From Pseudaminobacter soli (ex Li et al. 2025) (GTDB lineage Bacteria; Pseudomonadota; Alphaproteobacteria; Rhizobiales; Rhizobiaceae): DNA of 64,000 nucleotides. A program made the position numbers and the translations under genes. A model generated the notes under the pieces. It was not told the origin of the DNA and ran no database searches. It saw nothing but the letters and a program-made list of their open reading frames with translations. This document shows positions 25,841-36,771 of this stretch, one piece after another (position 1 is the first letter of the stretch; the number at the start of each line of letters is the position of its first letter). The stretch lies in NCBI RefSeq assembly GCF_003012705.1, contig NZ_PXYL01000003.1, forward strand, positions 485,947-549,946. Reading direction: 5' to 3'.

Positions 25841-26386
25841 TCAGGCAGCTTCGGCGACGTCGCCCTTCTTGAGCGCCTCGAGGATATTCTGCGGCGAGGA
25901 GACGCCGTAGGGATCGCTCTCGCAGTTGTCGGAGTAGCCCTCTTCCTCGAACCACTTCTCGACAGCACCGTCATTGATGACGGCGGCATAGCGCCAGGAG
26001 CGCATGCCGAAGCCGAGATTGTCCTTGGCGACGAGCATGCCCATCTTGCGGGTGAACTCGCCCGAGCCGTCCGGGATCAGCTTGACGTTCTCGAGGTTCT
26101 GCGACTTGCCCCAGGCGTTCATGACGAAGGCGTCGTTGACGGAGATGCAGTAGATCTCGTCGACGCCCAGTTCCTTAAACTCACCATGGAGCTTCTCGAA
26201 ATCCGGCAGCTGGTAGGTCGAGCAGGTCGGGGTGAAAGCGCCCGGAAGCGAGAACAGGACGACGCGCTTGCCGCCGAAATAATCGGCCGAGGTCTTGTCT
26301 TCCCAACGGAACGGGTTCGGGCCGCCAACGGACTCGTCGCGAACGCGCGTGCGGAAGGTGACGGAGGGAACTTTTTTCCCGAGCAT
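25841..26386 (-). CDS. Prx5-type peroxiredoxin
   Basis: A 181-residue thiol peroxidase. The peroxidatic Cys is in VVLFSLPGAFTPTCSTYQLP, the family's PxxxTxxC motif, and the downstream Arg is in the GFGMRSWRYAAVINDG segment. A second Cys near the C-terminus (YSDNCESDPYG) may resolve or be glutathionylated. It detoxifies peroxides in the cytosol. ATG 26386 has GAGGAG upstream; an in-frame extension to 26437 is unlikely. It interrupts the urease gene set without obvious functional link. Confidence 0.93.
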   Translation of the reverse strand: MLGKKVPSVTFRTRVRDESVGGPNPFRWEDKTSADYFGGKRVVLFSLPGAFTPTCSTYQLPDFEKLHGEFKELGVDEIYCISVNDAFVMNAWGKSQNLENVKLIPDGSGEFTRKMGMLVAKDNLGFGMRSWRYAAVINDGAVEKWFEEEGYSDNCESDPYGVSSPQNILEALKKGDVAEAA

Positions 26387-26604
26387 GCAGAACTCCTCGA
26401 AATGATTGGGCAATCCCGCGCCTTGTCGGAGGTGCAAGGGGGTCTGCCTTACGGATTTTAGGTGCGGCGCGAAGATAGCAATTGAAAAAGGGCTGTCCAG
26501 CTTCGGCGGCGTGGCATCAGGTCGCGGTCCACAGGCGCGTGAGCATGGCGCCAGCGATGGCCGGAGACTGATTGCTGCAGGCCTGCCGATTCACGAGCCG
26601 CGCT

Positions 26605-27393
26605 TCACGGAACGTATATCTGCGCATCCATGAAGATCACGGCATCGCCCTTGAGGTAGACGCGTTCGGCTGCAACCTCGCAGGCCAGCGTGCCTCCACG
26701 CGCGGAAAGCTGCCGCGCGGACAGATGCATCTTGCCGAGCTTTTGCGCCCAGTAGGGCGCAAGCGTCGCGTGCGTCGATCCCGTCACCGGGTCTTCGGGA
26801 ATGCCCGCGCCCGGTGCGAAGTAGCGCGAGACGAAATCGCTCGTCTCGCCGCGGGCCGTTATGCAGAAGCCGAAGGAGCCGAGCTCGGCAATGCGCGGCA
26901 GGTCGGGCCGGAAGGCCAGCACCTCGGCCTCCGAAGCGAGCTCCGCAAAGAAGTTCTCGCGGTTGCGGAAGGTCTGCAACCAGGCATCCATACGCATGCT
27001 GTTGATGAGTGCGTCTGCCTGAATGTCGAAGTCCGGATCGAACCTTGGAATGTCCATCCGGTAGCTGCCGCCCTCGGGCGTGACGACGAGGTCGCCGACC
27101 TGCCGCGTCGAAAACCGCATAGCGCGGTCGATACCCTTGCGCTGATGAAGCGCGCAGGCCGAGGCGAGCGTTGCGTGGCCGCAGAAGGGAACCTCTTCGG
27201 TGGGCGTGAACCAGCGGATCTCCCACTGCTCGCCCTGCGGCTTCAAGAATGCCGTTTCGGCCAGGTTATTTTCCAGCGCGATCCCTTGCAGCACCGCATC
27301 GGGCAGCCAGTCGTCGAGAAGCACCACAGCGGCCGAATTGCCGGAGAACACCTTGTCGGTGAAGGCATCCACCTGGAACATTTCGAGCTTCAT
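26605..27393 (-). CDS. PhzF-family isomerase-like protein
   Basis: A 262-residue protein of the PhzF/diaminopimelate-epimerase fold. It shows the N-terminal MFQVDAFTDKVFSGNSAAVVLLDDW, the catalytic Glu in ENNLAETAFLKP and IRWFTPTEEVPFCGHATLASA. Despite the family name there is no phenazine pathway here; such proteins are usually stand-alone isomerases of unknown substrate. It sits 30 bases downstream of ureC on the same strand, so it may be transcribed with it. Confidence 0.88.
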   Translation of the reverse strand: MKLEMFQVDAFTDKVFSGNSAAVVLLDDWLPDAVLQGIALENNLAETAFLKPQGEQWEIRWFTPTEEVPFCGHATLASACALHQRKGIDRAMRFSTRQVGDLVVTPEGGSYRMDIPRFDPDFDIQADALINSMRMDAWLQTFRNRENFFAELASEAEVLAFRPDLPRIAELGSFGFCITARGETSDFVSRYFAPGAGIPEDPVTGSTHATLAPYWAQKLGKMHLSARQLSARGGTLACEVAAERVYLKGDAVIFMDAQIYVP

Positions 27394-27423
27394 GCTTCCC
27401 TCCGCGATCGATCCGCCGCCTTC

Positions 27424-29136
<1,713 letters not shown>

Positions 29137-29270
29137 GGTCTTCAGGCTCCTCTGCTGGGTTTTGCGGCGATGGGGGCGAAGCTTTCGCGCAAGGCGCGGA
29201 CGGCTCTTGCCTTCGATGCCGCATTCGTGAGACGGACAGCTCCCAAACCGGACCGTTCGTCCTGTTTGAG

Positions 29271-29296
29271 GGAACTTGACCCCGATAGCGTTCGTT
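29271..29296 (+). promoter_or_regulatory. EcfG-type (general stress response) promoter
   Basis: GGAAC (29271-29275), 17 bases, then CGTT (29293-29296): the alphaproteobacterial EcfG/RpoE2 consensus. The predicted transcript would begin near 29303, about 50 bases before the start of the exported protein at 29355. Confidence 0.6.
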
Positions 29297-29354
29297 TGGT
29301 TCGGTAGGTGCGCAAGCCGCCGGTTTCACAATGACAGCTTACGAGGAATGACTG

Positions 29355-29846
29355 ATGACGATCTCGATGAGCCGCGACCCGATATGGATGCATGTGGTCG
29401 CGGTTTTTGCCTTCCTTATCGCACTCTCGCCCAATGTCGCGCTGATGGCGCAAGGCCTGGACAGCAAGAAGGCCATCGATGCGATCATAGGTTCGCAGGT
29501 TCAGGAAGAGCAGGCCCAGGCCGAGGTCGACGCCGATCGCATCATCGCCGCGATCGAGAATTCGGCCGCCACCAGCAGCGAAGTGCGCAAGACCTCCGAG
29601 CTCGAAAAGGTCGAGATCGTCTACCTGCCGGACGTCGTCAAAAAGGGGCTGCCGCCCAAGATCGACGCCAAGCTCAAGGAGCATGAGAAGGACGTCGGCA
29701 ATCTGCGCAAGGACCTGGAGGGCAACGCCATGCTCTACCACGCCATCAATTCGCATGCGGTCTTGATGCGGGACGTGCTGGCCGTCGAGTTCAACGGCCA
29801 GAAGAGCGTCATCATTTACGCAGCCGCCGCCAAGCCCGCCAAGTAA
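29355..29846 (+). CDS. Exported protein of unknown function, stress-promoter linked
   Basis: A 163-residue protein with an N-terminal hydrophobic segment (WMHVVAVFAFLIALSPNVALMAQ) that looks like a signal peptide. The rest is charged and mixed: an acidic coiled stretch EEQAQAEVDADRIIAAIENSA, a middle part VEIVYLPDVVKKGLPPKIDAKL and a C-terminal VLAVEFNGQKSVIIYAAAAK. I do not recognise a family. It is the only plus-strand gene within the urease set, between ureC and ureB. GAGGA precedes ATG 29355. An EcfG-type promoter upstream suggests expression in general stress. Confidence 0.75.
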   Translation: MTISMSRDPIWMHVVAVFAFLIALSPNVALMAQGLDSKKAIDAIIGSQVQEEQAQAEVDADRIIAAIENSAATSSEVRKTSELEKVEIVYLPDVVKKGLPPKIDAKLKEHEKDVGNLRKDLEGNAMLYHAINSHAVLMRDVLAVEFNGQKSVIIYAAAAKPAK

Positions 29847-29889
29847 TGGGGCGAGCGCAAAGGGACGAGCAGCAGTGCAGGCGTGCATT

Positions 29890-30195
29890 TCAGAGCGCGC
29901 CCATGATCTTCTGGCGGAAGCCGTAGACCTCGCGCTTGCCGCCGAGCGGCACCAGCGTCACGTCGCGCTCCTGGCCCGGCTCGAAGCGCACGGCGGTTCC
30001 GGCCGGGATGTCGAGGCGCATACCGCGCGCCTTTTCCCGGTCGAAGCGCAGGCCTTCATTGGTCTCGTAGAAGTGGTAGTGGCTGCCGACCTGGATCGGG
30101 CGGTCGCCGGCATTCGCCACTTTCAGCGTCACCGTCGGCAGGCCTTGGTTCAGTTCGATCTCGCCGGCAGCCGGAATGACTTCGCCCGGTATCAT
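29890..30195 (-). CDS. ureB: Urease subunit beta
   Basis: A 101-residue protein starting [16 protein letters not shown], with the conserved [39 protein letters not shown]. It forms the structural core of the (UreABC)3 trimer. The ATG at 30195 gives the standard length; the long open frame upstream covers the UreJ-like gene in another frame and is not coding. The gene begins 14 bases after the UreJ-like stop, so the two are co-transcribed. Confidence 0.96.
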   Translation of the reverse strand: MIPGEVIPAAGEIELNQGLPTVTLKVANAGDRPIQVGSHYHFYETNEGLRFDREKARGMRLDIPAGTAVRFEPGQERDVTLVPLGGKREVYGFRQKIMGAL

Positions 30196-30209
30196 CGCGC
30201 GTTTCTCCC

Positions 30210-30800
30210 TTAGCCCGCCACGACCAGCCAGGCGCCGCCGAGAGCGGTCAGTGCACCGGCTGCGCGGGTCACCAGCGTTCCGGTCTGGCCGCCGAAGGCG
30301 CGCCCAAGGCCAAGGCCGATGGCAATGCCTGCCGCGTGCAGCAGCGCGGTGGAGAGGGCAAAGCCGAGGCCGAAGGAGGCAGCGCCCGCAGCACCCAACT
30401 CGCCGCCATGGGCATGGCCGTGGAAGAAGGCGAAGAAGCCCACCATCGCCATGCCGGCGGCGGTCGGCACCTTGAGCGCCATCGCAGTCATGAGGCCGAT
30501 GACCACCACCGAGGCGAGGATTACCGGCTCGACGAAGGGCAGCGGGGCGCCCCCGATGGCCGCAACGAAACCGGCAGCCATGGTTCCGACGAAGGCGGCC
30601 GGAACCAGCCAGATGGCGCGGCCGCCGAGCAGTGCTGCCCAAAGTCCGACGGCCACCATGGCCAGGATGTGGTCGACGCCGAACAGCGGATGCGAAACGC
30701 CTGCCAGGAAGGAGCCATGCTCTGCCGGGTTCAAATGCGCGAAGGCCGGGGCAACGCCCGCTCCCATTGCCGCAACGAAAACCGCAAACCGCTTCAACAT
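30210..30800 (-). CDS. ureJ: HupE/UreJ-family metal permease
   Basis: A 196-residue protein with a signal-like N-terminus ([25 protein letters not shown]), six or so helices, and the HupE/UreJ motif [20 protein letters not shown] second His-rich helix reads [13 protein letters not shown]. These proteins move nickel or cobalt; here nickel supply for urease is the obvious role by context. I start at ATG 30800. Reading further upstream only translates the palindromic repeat at 30823. Confidence 0.9.
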   Translation of the reverse strand: MLKRFAVFVAAMGAGVAPAFAHLNPAEHGSFLAGVSHPLFGVDHILAMVAVGLWAALLGGRAIWLVPAAFVGTMAAGFVAAIGGAPLPFVEPVILASVVVIGLMTAMALKVPTAAGMAMVGFFAFFHGHAHGGELGAAGAASFGLGFALSTALLHAAGIAIGLGLGRAFGGQTGTLVTRAAGALTALGGAWLVVAG

Positions 30801-30822
30801 GCTTTTCCTTCCTTTCCGGTAG

Positions 30823-30850
30823 AGCATGACTTTTCGAACAAGATCATGCT
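30823..30850. repeat. Dispersed palindromic repeat, copy 2 (shortened)
   Basis: AGCATGA and TCATGCT flank a core with internal losses compared with the copies at 14476 and 54724. The shared tail CAAAAACAAAGAATTGGAGC follows to about 30890. It lies between the DUF1272 gene and the UreJ-like gene. Confidence 0.7.
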
Positions 30851-30905
30851 TCAAAAACAAAGAATTGGAGCGAGATGGCATCTCGCCCGGGACCATTCGG
30901 GTCCG

Positions 30906-31160
30906 TCACGCAGCCTTGCCCGCGCAGCCTTCTGCCTTCAGCACGCGGCGGGTCGAGGCGGGGTATTTTGCCAGCATTGCCGCGGGACGGATCGGGCGCG
31001 GCGAAAAATTGCCGCCGCAATTGGGGCAGGTGCCGCCGAGCAAGCCCTCGGCGCAATCGGCGCAGAAGGTGCACTCGAAGGTGCAGATCATGGCATCCGT
31101 CGCCTCGGGCGGCAGGTCCTTGTCGCAGCATTCGCAGTTGGGGCGCAGTTCAAGCATCAT
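30906..31160 (-). CDS. DUF1272 zinc-ribbon-like protein
   Basis: An 84-residue protein with two or three CxxC-type knuckles: LRPNCECCDKDLP, CTFECTFCADCAEG and CPNCGGNF. This is the pattern of the DUF1272 family, small cysteine-rich proteins presumed to bind zinc. Function is unknown. It lies 18 bases after ureA on the same strand, so it probably belongs to the ureA transcript. It could bind a metal other than zinc; nothing in the sequence decides. Confidence 0.85.
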   Translation of the reverse strand: MMLELRPNCECCDKDLPPEATDAMICTFECTFCADCAEGLLGGTCPNCGGNFSPRPIRPAAMLAKYPASTRRVLKAEGCAGKAA

Positions 31161-31178
31161 TGCCTCCCTTGATGTCCT

Positions 31179-31481
31179 TCAGCGGACGGGTTGATGCACT
31201 GTCACGAGCTTGGTGCCGTCCGGGAATGTCGCTTCCACCTGGATGTCGTGGATCATCTCGGGCACACCTTCCATCACCTGGTCGCGGGTGATGATGTGGG
31301 CGCCGGCCTCCATCAGCTCGGCCACGGGCCGTCCGTCGCGCGCGCCTTCGACGATGAAGTCCGAGATCAGCGCGATCACCTCGGGATGGTTGAGCTTGAC
31401 GCCGCGCTCCAGGCGCCTGCGCGCAACCATCGCCGCCATGGCGATCAACAGCTTGTCTTTCTCACGTGGCGCCAGGTTCAC
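31179..31481 (-). CDS. ureA: Urease subunit gamma
   Basis: A 100-residue protein: [49 protein letters not shown], ending [17 protein letters not shown] start at GTG 31481: AGGAGGG lies 6-7 bases upstream and the length then equals the family norm. An ATG at 31535 would add 18 unrelated residues. It is the first structural subunit gene after ureD in the usual ureDABC order, here with two inserted genes before ureB. Confidence 0.95.
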   Translation of the reverse strand: MNLAPREKDKLLIAMAAMVARRRLERGVKLNHPEVIALISDFIVEGARDGRPVAELMEAGAHIITRDQVMEGVPEMIHDIQVEATFPDGTKLVTVHQPVR

Positions 31482-31630
31482 GAAACCCTCCTGGAAATCA
31501 GCCATCGGGCGCGTCCGGACGGGGCGTCCAAACACGTCAAAAGGCTCAAATTCAAAAAAGTGCCAGCGCTGCCCTCATGCATCCTGTTCGGACACGCGGT
31601 GCGCCAAGCTGATCGGTCTAAAGATCGGTC

Positions 31631-32506
31631 CTAAAGTGACCAAACTTTCGGCAGGCCTGCCTGCCCGTTCAGTAATGCGATAAGCGAAGTCAGCGGCTTG
31701 CGCAACGTATATCCGTCCTTGGCATGAAGCCGAGCAAGAAGCTTGCCAGTCTGGCCTAAACGCCAGAAGCTCGCCGCGCCTTGCTCGCCAAGGATCGCGC
31801 GCGCTTCGTCGAGCAGATATTCACAATTCGGCGAGATGAGCAGGACGGTGGCGATTGCCGCGTCGCCCCCGGTCACGGCCGAGCGGCCGAGCGTGGCATC
31901 GATTCGCGGGCCGATCGAAAAATCCTCGGCGTGAATCAACCTGCGGCCGCAGCGCACGCGCCAGCGGTCGCGGAAAAGACCGTCCTTCACCGTCTCGCCC
32001 ATGGCGCTGCGCCCGAATATCGTGGCCTCGACGATCAGCGCCTCCGCGTCCTCCGCCAGGTCGACATCGAGCGTGCGCGAGAAGGCCGCGCGATCGAACA
32101 TGATCGTTTCCTGCGGCAGCCAGGCGATTCGCCCGCCGGCACCGGCCGAGAGCTTGACCGACGTTTCCGCCCGCCCCGACAGCGCGCGGTAGACCTTTTC
32201 GCAGGCCTGGGTCGTCGCCGTAACGCTCGCGCCTTCCGCGGCCGAGATTTCCCAGGAAATCCGGTCGCCGCCGGTCATGCCGCCAGCAGTATTGATCAGG
32301 ATCGCCTCAAGCGCGTCGCCGCCGCTGCGCGGCATGCGGATCTTGGCGGCTCCTTCCTGGTAAAGTTCCGAAAGCCGGCTACGCCCTGCGTCGTGCCGCA
32401 CCGTCAGCCGCGCGCCTCCCGATACGCGCTGCATGCGCGGCTGGAGGGCGTTTGACGGGTCGGTAGGCACGGCGATGATCTCCTCTACTTTCATTTCAGT
32501 TTGCAT
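31631..32506 (-). CDS. ureD: Urease accessory protein UreD
   Basis: A 291-residue protein with family segments RMPRSGGDALEAILINTAGGMTGGDRISWEI, TATTQACEKVYRAL and ITWLPQE-like IAWLPQETIMFDRAAFSRTLDVDL. UreD (UreH) is the scaffold that holds apo-urease and passes nickel from UreG. It is the first gene of the urease series, divergent from the NodF-like gene across about 180 bases, which should hold promoters for both. Confidence 0.94.
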   Translation of the reverse strand: MQTEMKVEEIIAVPTDPSNALQPRMQRVSGGARLTVRHDAGRSRLSELYQEGAAKIRMPRSGGDALEAILINTAGGMTGGDRISWEISAAEGASVTATTQACEKVYRALSGRAETSVKLSAGAGGRIAWLPQETIMFDRAAFSRTLDVDLAEDAEALIVEATIFGRSAMGETVKDGLFRDRWRVRCGRRLIHAEDFSIGPRIDATLGRSAVTGGDAAIATVLLISPNCEYLLDEARAILGEQGAASFWRLGQTGKLLARLHAKDGYTLRKPLTSLIALLNGQAGLPKVWSL

Positions 32507-32687
32507 GCTGCTTTTGAAGGACGTTCCGGTTGCCTCCCGCGATTTCGCTTTCTATAGATAAACATCAGCTTCTTGCCGTGATCGCTTGGTTTATTTCGAG
32601 TAGATATGGCTGCGGTTGGTCGTTGCGAAGCGCACGAGGAACAAAGCGACGTTCGAATTGAGAACGTCCAACGTTGGGGGAGGCCGA

Positions 32688-32942
32688 ATGGCGGATCAGC
32701 TTTCGCAGGAAATCATCGAGAAGATCAAGGCCCATGCCGACATGGACGGCGGCGAGATCTCTCCGGAAACGGAGCTCAATGCCTTGGGCATCCACTCGCT
32801 CGAGCTGACGGAGATCATCTTCGACATCGAGGAGGCCTATGGCATCGAGATCGAGATGAACACGGTCGAAGCCTGGAGCAATCTCAAGAATGTCGGCGAC
32901 ATGGTCGCCGCCGTGCGCGACCTGATCAGCGCCAAGGCCTGA
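32688..32942 (+). CDS. Acyl carrier protein, NodF-like
   Basis: An 84-residue acyl carrier protein starting [16 protein letters not shown]. The phosphopantetheine serine is in [20 protein letters not shown]. The run [24 protein letters not shown] closely recalls rhizobial NodF (IKIEMNTADAWSNLNNIGDV, from memory). GGGGGAGG lies just before ATG 32688. The next gene starts one base after its stop, so the two are co-translated. It is probably not the fatty-acid ACP of the cell. Close likeness to NodF is recalled, not computed. Confidence 0.85.
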   Translation: MADQLSQEIIEKIKAHADMDGGEISPETELNALGIHSLELTEIIFDIEEAYGIEIEMNTVEAWSNLKNVGDMVAAVRDLISAKA

Positions 32943-32943
32943 C

Positions 32944-34155
32944 ATGGCCCGCTCCCGCATCGTCATCACCGGGCTCGGCGGTTTGTGCGGGCTCGGCACC
33001 AGCGCACCTGCCATCTGGGAAGCCATGCGCGCCGGTCGTTCCGGCATCGGCGAGATCACCACGGCGCCACTGCATGAGTTGAAAGTTCGCGTCGGCGGCG
33101 AGATCAAACAACTGCCGGAACACGGCATCGAGAAGAAGCGCCTGGTCACCATGGACCGCTACTCCCTCCTGGCGATCATTGCCGCCGGCGAGGCCATTGC
33201 CCAAGCCGGCGTGAAGGTCGACGAGGCCAACACTTCGAGGATCGGCGCTGCCATCGGCACCGGCATCTTCGGTGCGGAAACCATCGAGGACAATTATCGC
33301 GGCCTGTTCATCGAGGGCCGCTCGCGCGCCAACGTCTTTGCCGTGCCGCGCATCATGCCCGGCGCGCCGGCGGGCCAGGTCAGCATGGCGCACGGCCTCC
33401 GCGGCCCGGTGTTCGGCGTCACCTCGGCCTGTGCCTCGTCCAACCACGCGATTGCGATCGCCGCCGACCAGCTTCGCCTCGGCCGTGCCGATGTGATGGT
33501 CGCCGGCGGCACCGATGCGCCGCTGGCCTATGGCGTGCTCAAGGGCTGGGAAGCGCTGCGCGCACTTGCCCGCGAAACCTGCCGGCCGTTCTCGGCCGAC
33601 CGCGACGGGCTGGTGATCGGCGAGGGCGCGGGCGTGGCCGTGCTCGAAACCTACGAGCATGCAACGGCGCGCGGCGCCACGATCCTGGCCGAGCTTGCCG
33701 GCTCGGGCATGTCGGCCGATGCTTCCGACATCGTCTCGCCCACCGTCGAAGGCCCCGCGGCCGCGATGCAGGCCTGCCTTGCCGAAGCGGGCTTGAGGCC
33801 CGAGGATGTCGACTATGTCAACGCCCACGGCACCGGCACCAAGGCCAATGACGAGATCGAGACGGCGGCGATCCGCCGGGTGTTCGGCGCCCATGCCGAC
33901 CGGCTGTCGGTGTCCTCGACCAAGTCGATGCATGCTCATTGCATGGGCGCTTCGGGCGGGCTGGAAATGATCGCCTGCGTCATGGCTATCCGCGAGGGCC
34001 TGGTGCCGCCGACCGCGAATTATCGCGAAAAGGACGCCGCCTGCGACCTCGACGTCACGCCGAATGTCGCCCGCTCGCGCGAAGTGCGCGCCGCCATCAG
34101 CAACGGCTTTGCCTTTGGCGGCACCAACGCGGTGCTTGCCTTCAAGGCCGTTTGA
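32944..34155 (+). CDS. Beta-ketoacyl-ACP synthase, NodE-like
   Basis: A 403-residue KAS II-type condensing enzyme. Catalytic triad: Cys in [18 protein letters not shown], His in [14 protein letters not shown], His in [16 protein letters not shown]. The start [42 protein letters not shown] and [23 protein letters not shown] match the NodE branch rather than FabF. NodE with NodF builds polyunsaturated acyl chains for Nod factors; here the product is unknown because no other nod gene is visible. One base separates it from the ACP gene. Confidence 0.85.
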   Translation: MARSRIVITGLGGLCGLGTSAPAIWEAMRAGRSGIGEITTAPLHELKVRVGGEIKQLPEHGIEKKRLVTMDRYSLLAIIAAGEAIAQAGVKVDEANTSRIGAAIGTGIFGAETIEDNYRGLFIEGRSRANVFAVPRIMPGAPAGQVSMAHGLRGPVFGVTSACASSNHAIAIAADQLRLGRADVMVAGGTDAPLAYGVLKGWEALRALARETCRPFSADRDGLVIGEGAGVAVLETYEHATARGATILAELAGSGMSADASDIVSPTVEGPAAAMQACLAEAGLRPEDVDYVNAHGTGTKANDEIETAAIRRVFGAHADRLSVSSTKSMHAHCMGASGGLEMIACVMAIREGLVPPTANYREKDAACDLDVTPNVARSREVRAAISNGFAFGGTNAVLAFKAV

Positions 34156-34261
34156 TCGGCCTGCCGGCGTGGCAAGTCCGCGCCGGCATGGTAGAAAGCG
34201 GTTCGCGCAGCGCCGCCCGGCGCGTTGGCCGCATCCTTCTCCCAACCGATCAGGGGATATC

Positions 34262-34966
34262 ATGACCGATCTTTCCGCCTTTCCGATCACCACCCGCTGG
34301 CCGGCCAAGCACCCGGACCGCCTGCAGCTCTACTCCTTCCCGACGCCCAACGGCGTGAAGGTGTCGATTGCGCTCGAGGAGATGGGCCTGCCTTACGAGG
34401 CGCATACGGTGAATATCGGCAAGGACGAATCCTGGACGCCGGAATTCCTGTCGCTGAACCCCAACGGCAAGATCCCCGCGATCCTCGACCCCAACGGCCC
34501 CGGCGGCAAGCCGCTCGCCATGTTCGAATCGGGCGCCATCCTGCTCTATCTGGCCGACAAGACCGGCAAGCTCATCCCCGCGGATGCGGCGCGGCGCTAC
34601 GACACCATCCAGTGGGTGTTCTTCCAGATGGCCAATGTCGGGCCGATGTTCGGCCAACTCGGCTTCTTCCACAAATTCGCCGGCCGCAGCATCGAGGACA
34701 AGCGCCCGCTCGAGCGCTATCGCGACGAATCGCGGCGTCTGATCGGCGTTCTCGACAAGCGGCTCGCCGGCCGCCAGTGGATCATGGATGACGAGTTCAC
34801 CATCGCCGACGTTTCGCTGCTCGGCTGGATGCGCAACCTGATCGGCTTCTACGAGGCCCGCGAACTCGTCGGCTTCGACAGCTTCGCCAATGTCGCCCGC
34901 TGGCTGGAGCAGGGACTTGCCCGTCCGGCTGTACAGCGCGGGCTGGAGATTCCGCCGCGCGGTTAA
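34262..34966 (+). CDS. Glutathione S-transferase-like protein (YghU/YfcG type)
   Basis: A 234-residue protein with an N-terminal thioredoxin-fold GST domain: LQLYSFPTPNGVKVSIALEEMGLPYEAH, the glutathione-binding LSLNPNGKIPAILDPNGPGGKPLAMFESGAILLYLADK, and a C-terminal helical domain. The TPNG motif in place of a catalytic Ser/Tyr is that of the Nu-class disulfide-bond oxidoreductases YghU/YfcG. It probably reduces disulfides or peroxides with glutathione. It follows the NodE-like gene by 106 bases. Confidence 0.9.
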   Translation: MTDLSAFPITTRWPAKHPDRLQLYSFPTPNGVKVSIALEEMGLPYEAHTVNIGKDESWTPEFLSLNPNGKIPAILDPNGPGGKPLAMFESGAILLYLADKTGKLIPADAARRYDTIQWVFFQMANVGPMFGQLGFFHKFAGRSIEDKRPLERYRDESRRLIGVLDKRLAGRQWIMDDEFTIADVSLLGWMRNLIGFYEARELVGFDSFANVARWLEQGLARPAVQRGLEIPPRG

Positions 34967-34974
34967 AGCCGCAT

Positions 34975-35607
34975 CTAGGCTTCCGTCAGTGCGATGCTCT
35001 GGATGACCAGGTCGGCGGGGCGTCGCTTCTGCGTCACCCGCTCGATATTGGGCAGGTCGTTGGTGGCGATCCAGTGGCGCGCTTCTTCCTCGGTCTTGCC
35101 GTGCTCGTGCCAGCGCAGCATCAGCCGGCGCTCGAGTTCGCTGCGCGGCAGGTCGAGGAAAATGGCGAAGTCGAAGAAGGACGACAGCTCGTTCCATGGC
35201 TCTTCGTCGAGCAACAGGTAGTTGCCTTCCACCAGCACGAACTTTGCGTCGGAATCGATGATCGAGGCGCCCGCGCGCGAAAGCTCCATGCTGCGGTCGA
35301 ACACCGGCACTGCGATCTCCGGCTCCATCGAGCGAATGCGCCTGAGCAGCGAGGCAAAGCCGGCATAGTCGAAGGTCTCGGGCGCGCCCTTGCGCGAGCG
35401 CAAGCCGCGCTTGTGCAGGATCACGTCGTCGAAATGATACCCGTCCATCTGGACGATTGCCGCCGAGCCTTCGGGAAACAGGTCGAGGAGGTGGTGCGAC
35501 AATGTGGATTTGCCGGCGCCGGGCGCCCCGGCGATGGCAACGACAAAGCGCCGCCCTTTGCCGGCGCGTTTGAAGATCGTGGCGGCAATGCTGGCGATTT
35601 CAGACAT
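34975..35607 (-). CDS. P-loop nucleoside/sugar kinase-like protein
   Basis: A 210-residue P-loop kinase of the uridine-kinase/phosphoribulokinase group: Walker A FVVAIAGAPGAGKSTLSHHLLDLF, IVQMDGYHFDDVIL (substrate Asp), PVFDRSMELSRAGA and FVLVEGNYLLLDEEPWNEL (Walker B-like). The layout resembles the FrcK-type kinases linked to sugar uptake, but no sugar transporter is here. I start at ATG 35607 (GGAGC upstream); the open frame continues but lacks family features. Substrate unknown. Confidence 0.82.
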   Translation of the reverse strand: MSEIASIAATIFKRAGKGRRFVVAIAGAPGAGKSTLSHHLLDLFPEGSAAIVQMDGYHFDDVILHKRGLRSRKGAPETFDYAGFASLLRRIRSMEPEIAVPVFDRSMELSRAGASIIDSDAKFVLVEGNYLLLDEEPWNELSSFFDFAIFLDLPRSELERRLMLRWHEHGKTEEEARHWIATNDLPNIERVTQKRRPADLVIQSIALTEA

Positions 35608-35802
35608 CGTTGCTCCATCCGCTGGCAATGCGCCATCTTGCGGCGACATTCGATAAAATTCAAACCCCGTCCGGGCATTCAATGCGGACGATCCCGGCCC
35701 GGTTCCAAACCCCGCATGCTTAAGGGACCGGAAACCGGATTGTGGTAAATATAACGAAGCTATGGCCGCAAGCGCGGTCGTCAAAGCCTGTAGGGTACAT
35801 TC

Positions 35803-36771
35803 TTGCGTTTCCTCTCGTTCCTTCGCGCCGCATTCCCCGCCAAGGCGGCCTGCCTGTTGTTCCTCCTCGGCGCCGTCGCGGGCTGCTCCACCACCGGTAC
35901 GCTGAGTACGGTCCAGGCGCTGCGGCCGTCGGGCGACCCGAGCCGGCATGCGGTGATCGTGGTCGACGGCAACAACGGCAAGGTTCTCTTCCAGGCCAAT
36001 GCGGATGCCGCACGCTACCCCGCCTCGCTGACCAAGATGATGACGCTCTACATGACGTTCGAGGCGATGGATTCGGGTCGTCTTTCGAAGACCACCCATA
36101 TCCCGGTCTCGGCCTATGCCGCCTCGCGTCCGCCGACCAAGATCGGCTTCCGCGCGGGCCAGACCATCGATGTCGATTCGGCCATCTACGCGCTGGTCAC
36201 CAAGTCGGCCAACGACGTGGCGGTTGCGCTGGGCGAGCAGCTGGGCGGCTCGGAAGAGCGCTTCGCTGAGATGATGACGGCCAAGGCGCGGCAGATCGGC
36301 ATGCGCAACACCGTGTTCCGCAACGCTTCGGGCCTGCCCGACGACCAGCAGATGACCACGGCGCGCGACATGGCGGTGCTGGGCCTGTCGCTGCGCAAGC
36401 GCTTCCCGCAATATTATCGCTATTTCTCGGCCCGGTCCTTCGACTTCAACGGCCGCACCATCCGCGGCCACAACGACCTGCTCGGCCGCGTGCAGGGCGT
36501 CGACGGCATCAAGACCGGCTATATCCGCGCCTCCGGCTTCAACATTGTCACCTCCGTCAGCGCCGACGGACGCAAGCTGGTGGTGGTGGTCATGGGTGGC
36601 GACACCGCGCGCAGCCGCAACGCCGAGGTCGAACAACTGATCGAGCGCTATCTGCCGAGCGCAAGCCGCGGGCCGGTTCCGGCGGCGGCGCCCGCCGATT
36701 CCATGCCCGCACCTGCGCCTGAGATGGCGCTGGCGGGAGCCCCCGTCCGTCCGGAAATGCCGATCGAATAG
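35803..36771 (+). CDS. D-alanyl-D-alanine carboxypeptidase (S11), lipoprotein
   Basis: A 322-residue penicillin-binding-type serine peptidase. Motifs: SxxK in YPASLTKMMTLYMTFEAM, SxN in VTKSANDVAVALGEQLGG, KTG in GVDGIKTGYIRASGFN. It trims stem pentapeptides in the periplasm. The N-terminus is a signal ending in a lipobox (LLGAVAGC-S), so it is likely lipid-anchored. The only start after the in-frame stop at 35791 is TTG 35803, which gives a sensible leader. The C-terminal 40 residues are Pro/Ala-rich. Confidence 0.92.
   Translation: MRFLSFLRAAFPAKAACLLFLLGAVAGCSTTGTLSTVQALRPSGDPSRHAVIVVDGNNGKVLFQANADAARYPASLTKMMTLYMTFEAMDSGRLSKTTHIPVSAYAASRPPTKIGFRAGQTIDVDSAIYALVTKSANDVAVALGEQLGGSEERFAEMMTAKARQIGMRNTVFRNASGLPDDQQMTTARDMAVLGLSLRKRFPQYYRYFSARSFDFNGRTIRGHNDLLGRVQGVDGIKTGYIRASGFNIVTSVSADGRKLVVVVMGGDTARSRNAEVEQLIERYLPSASRGPVPAAAPADSMPAPAPEMALAGAPVRPEMPIE

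Noticed and set aside
26605..27393. Phenazine biosynthesis
   Set aside because: PhzF-family proteins are common outside phenazine clusters, and no other phz gene is present.
30801..30896. N-terminal extension of the UreJ/HupE-like protein
   Set aside because: The extra residues are the translation of the dispersed palindrome; the ATG at 30800 starts a proper signal peptide.
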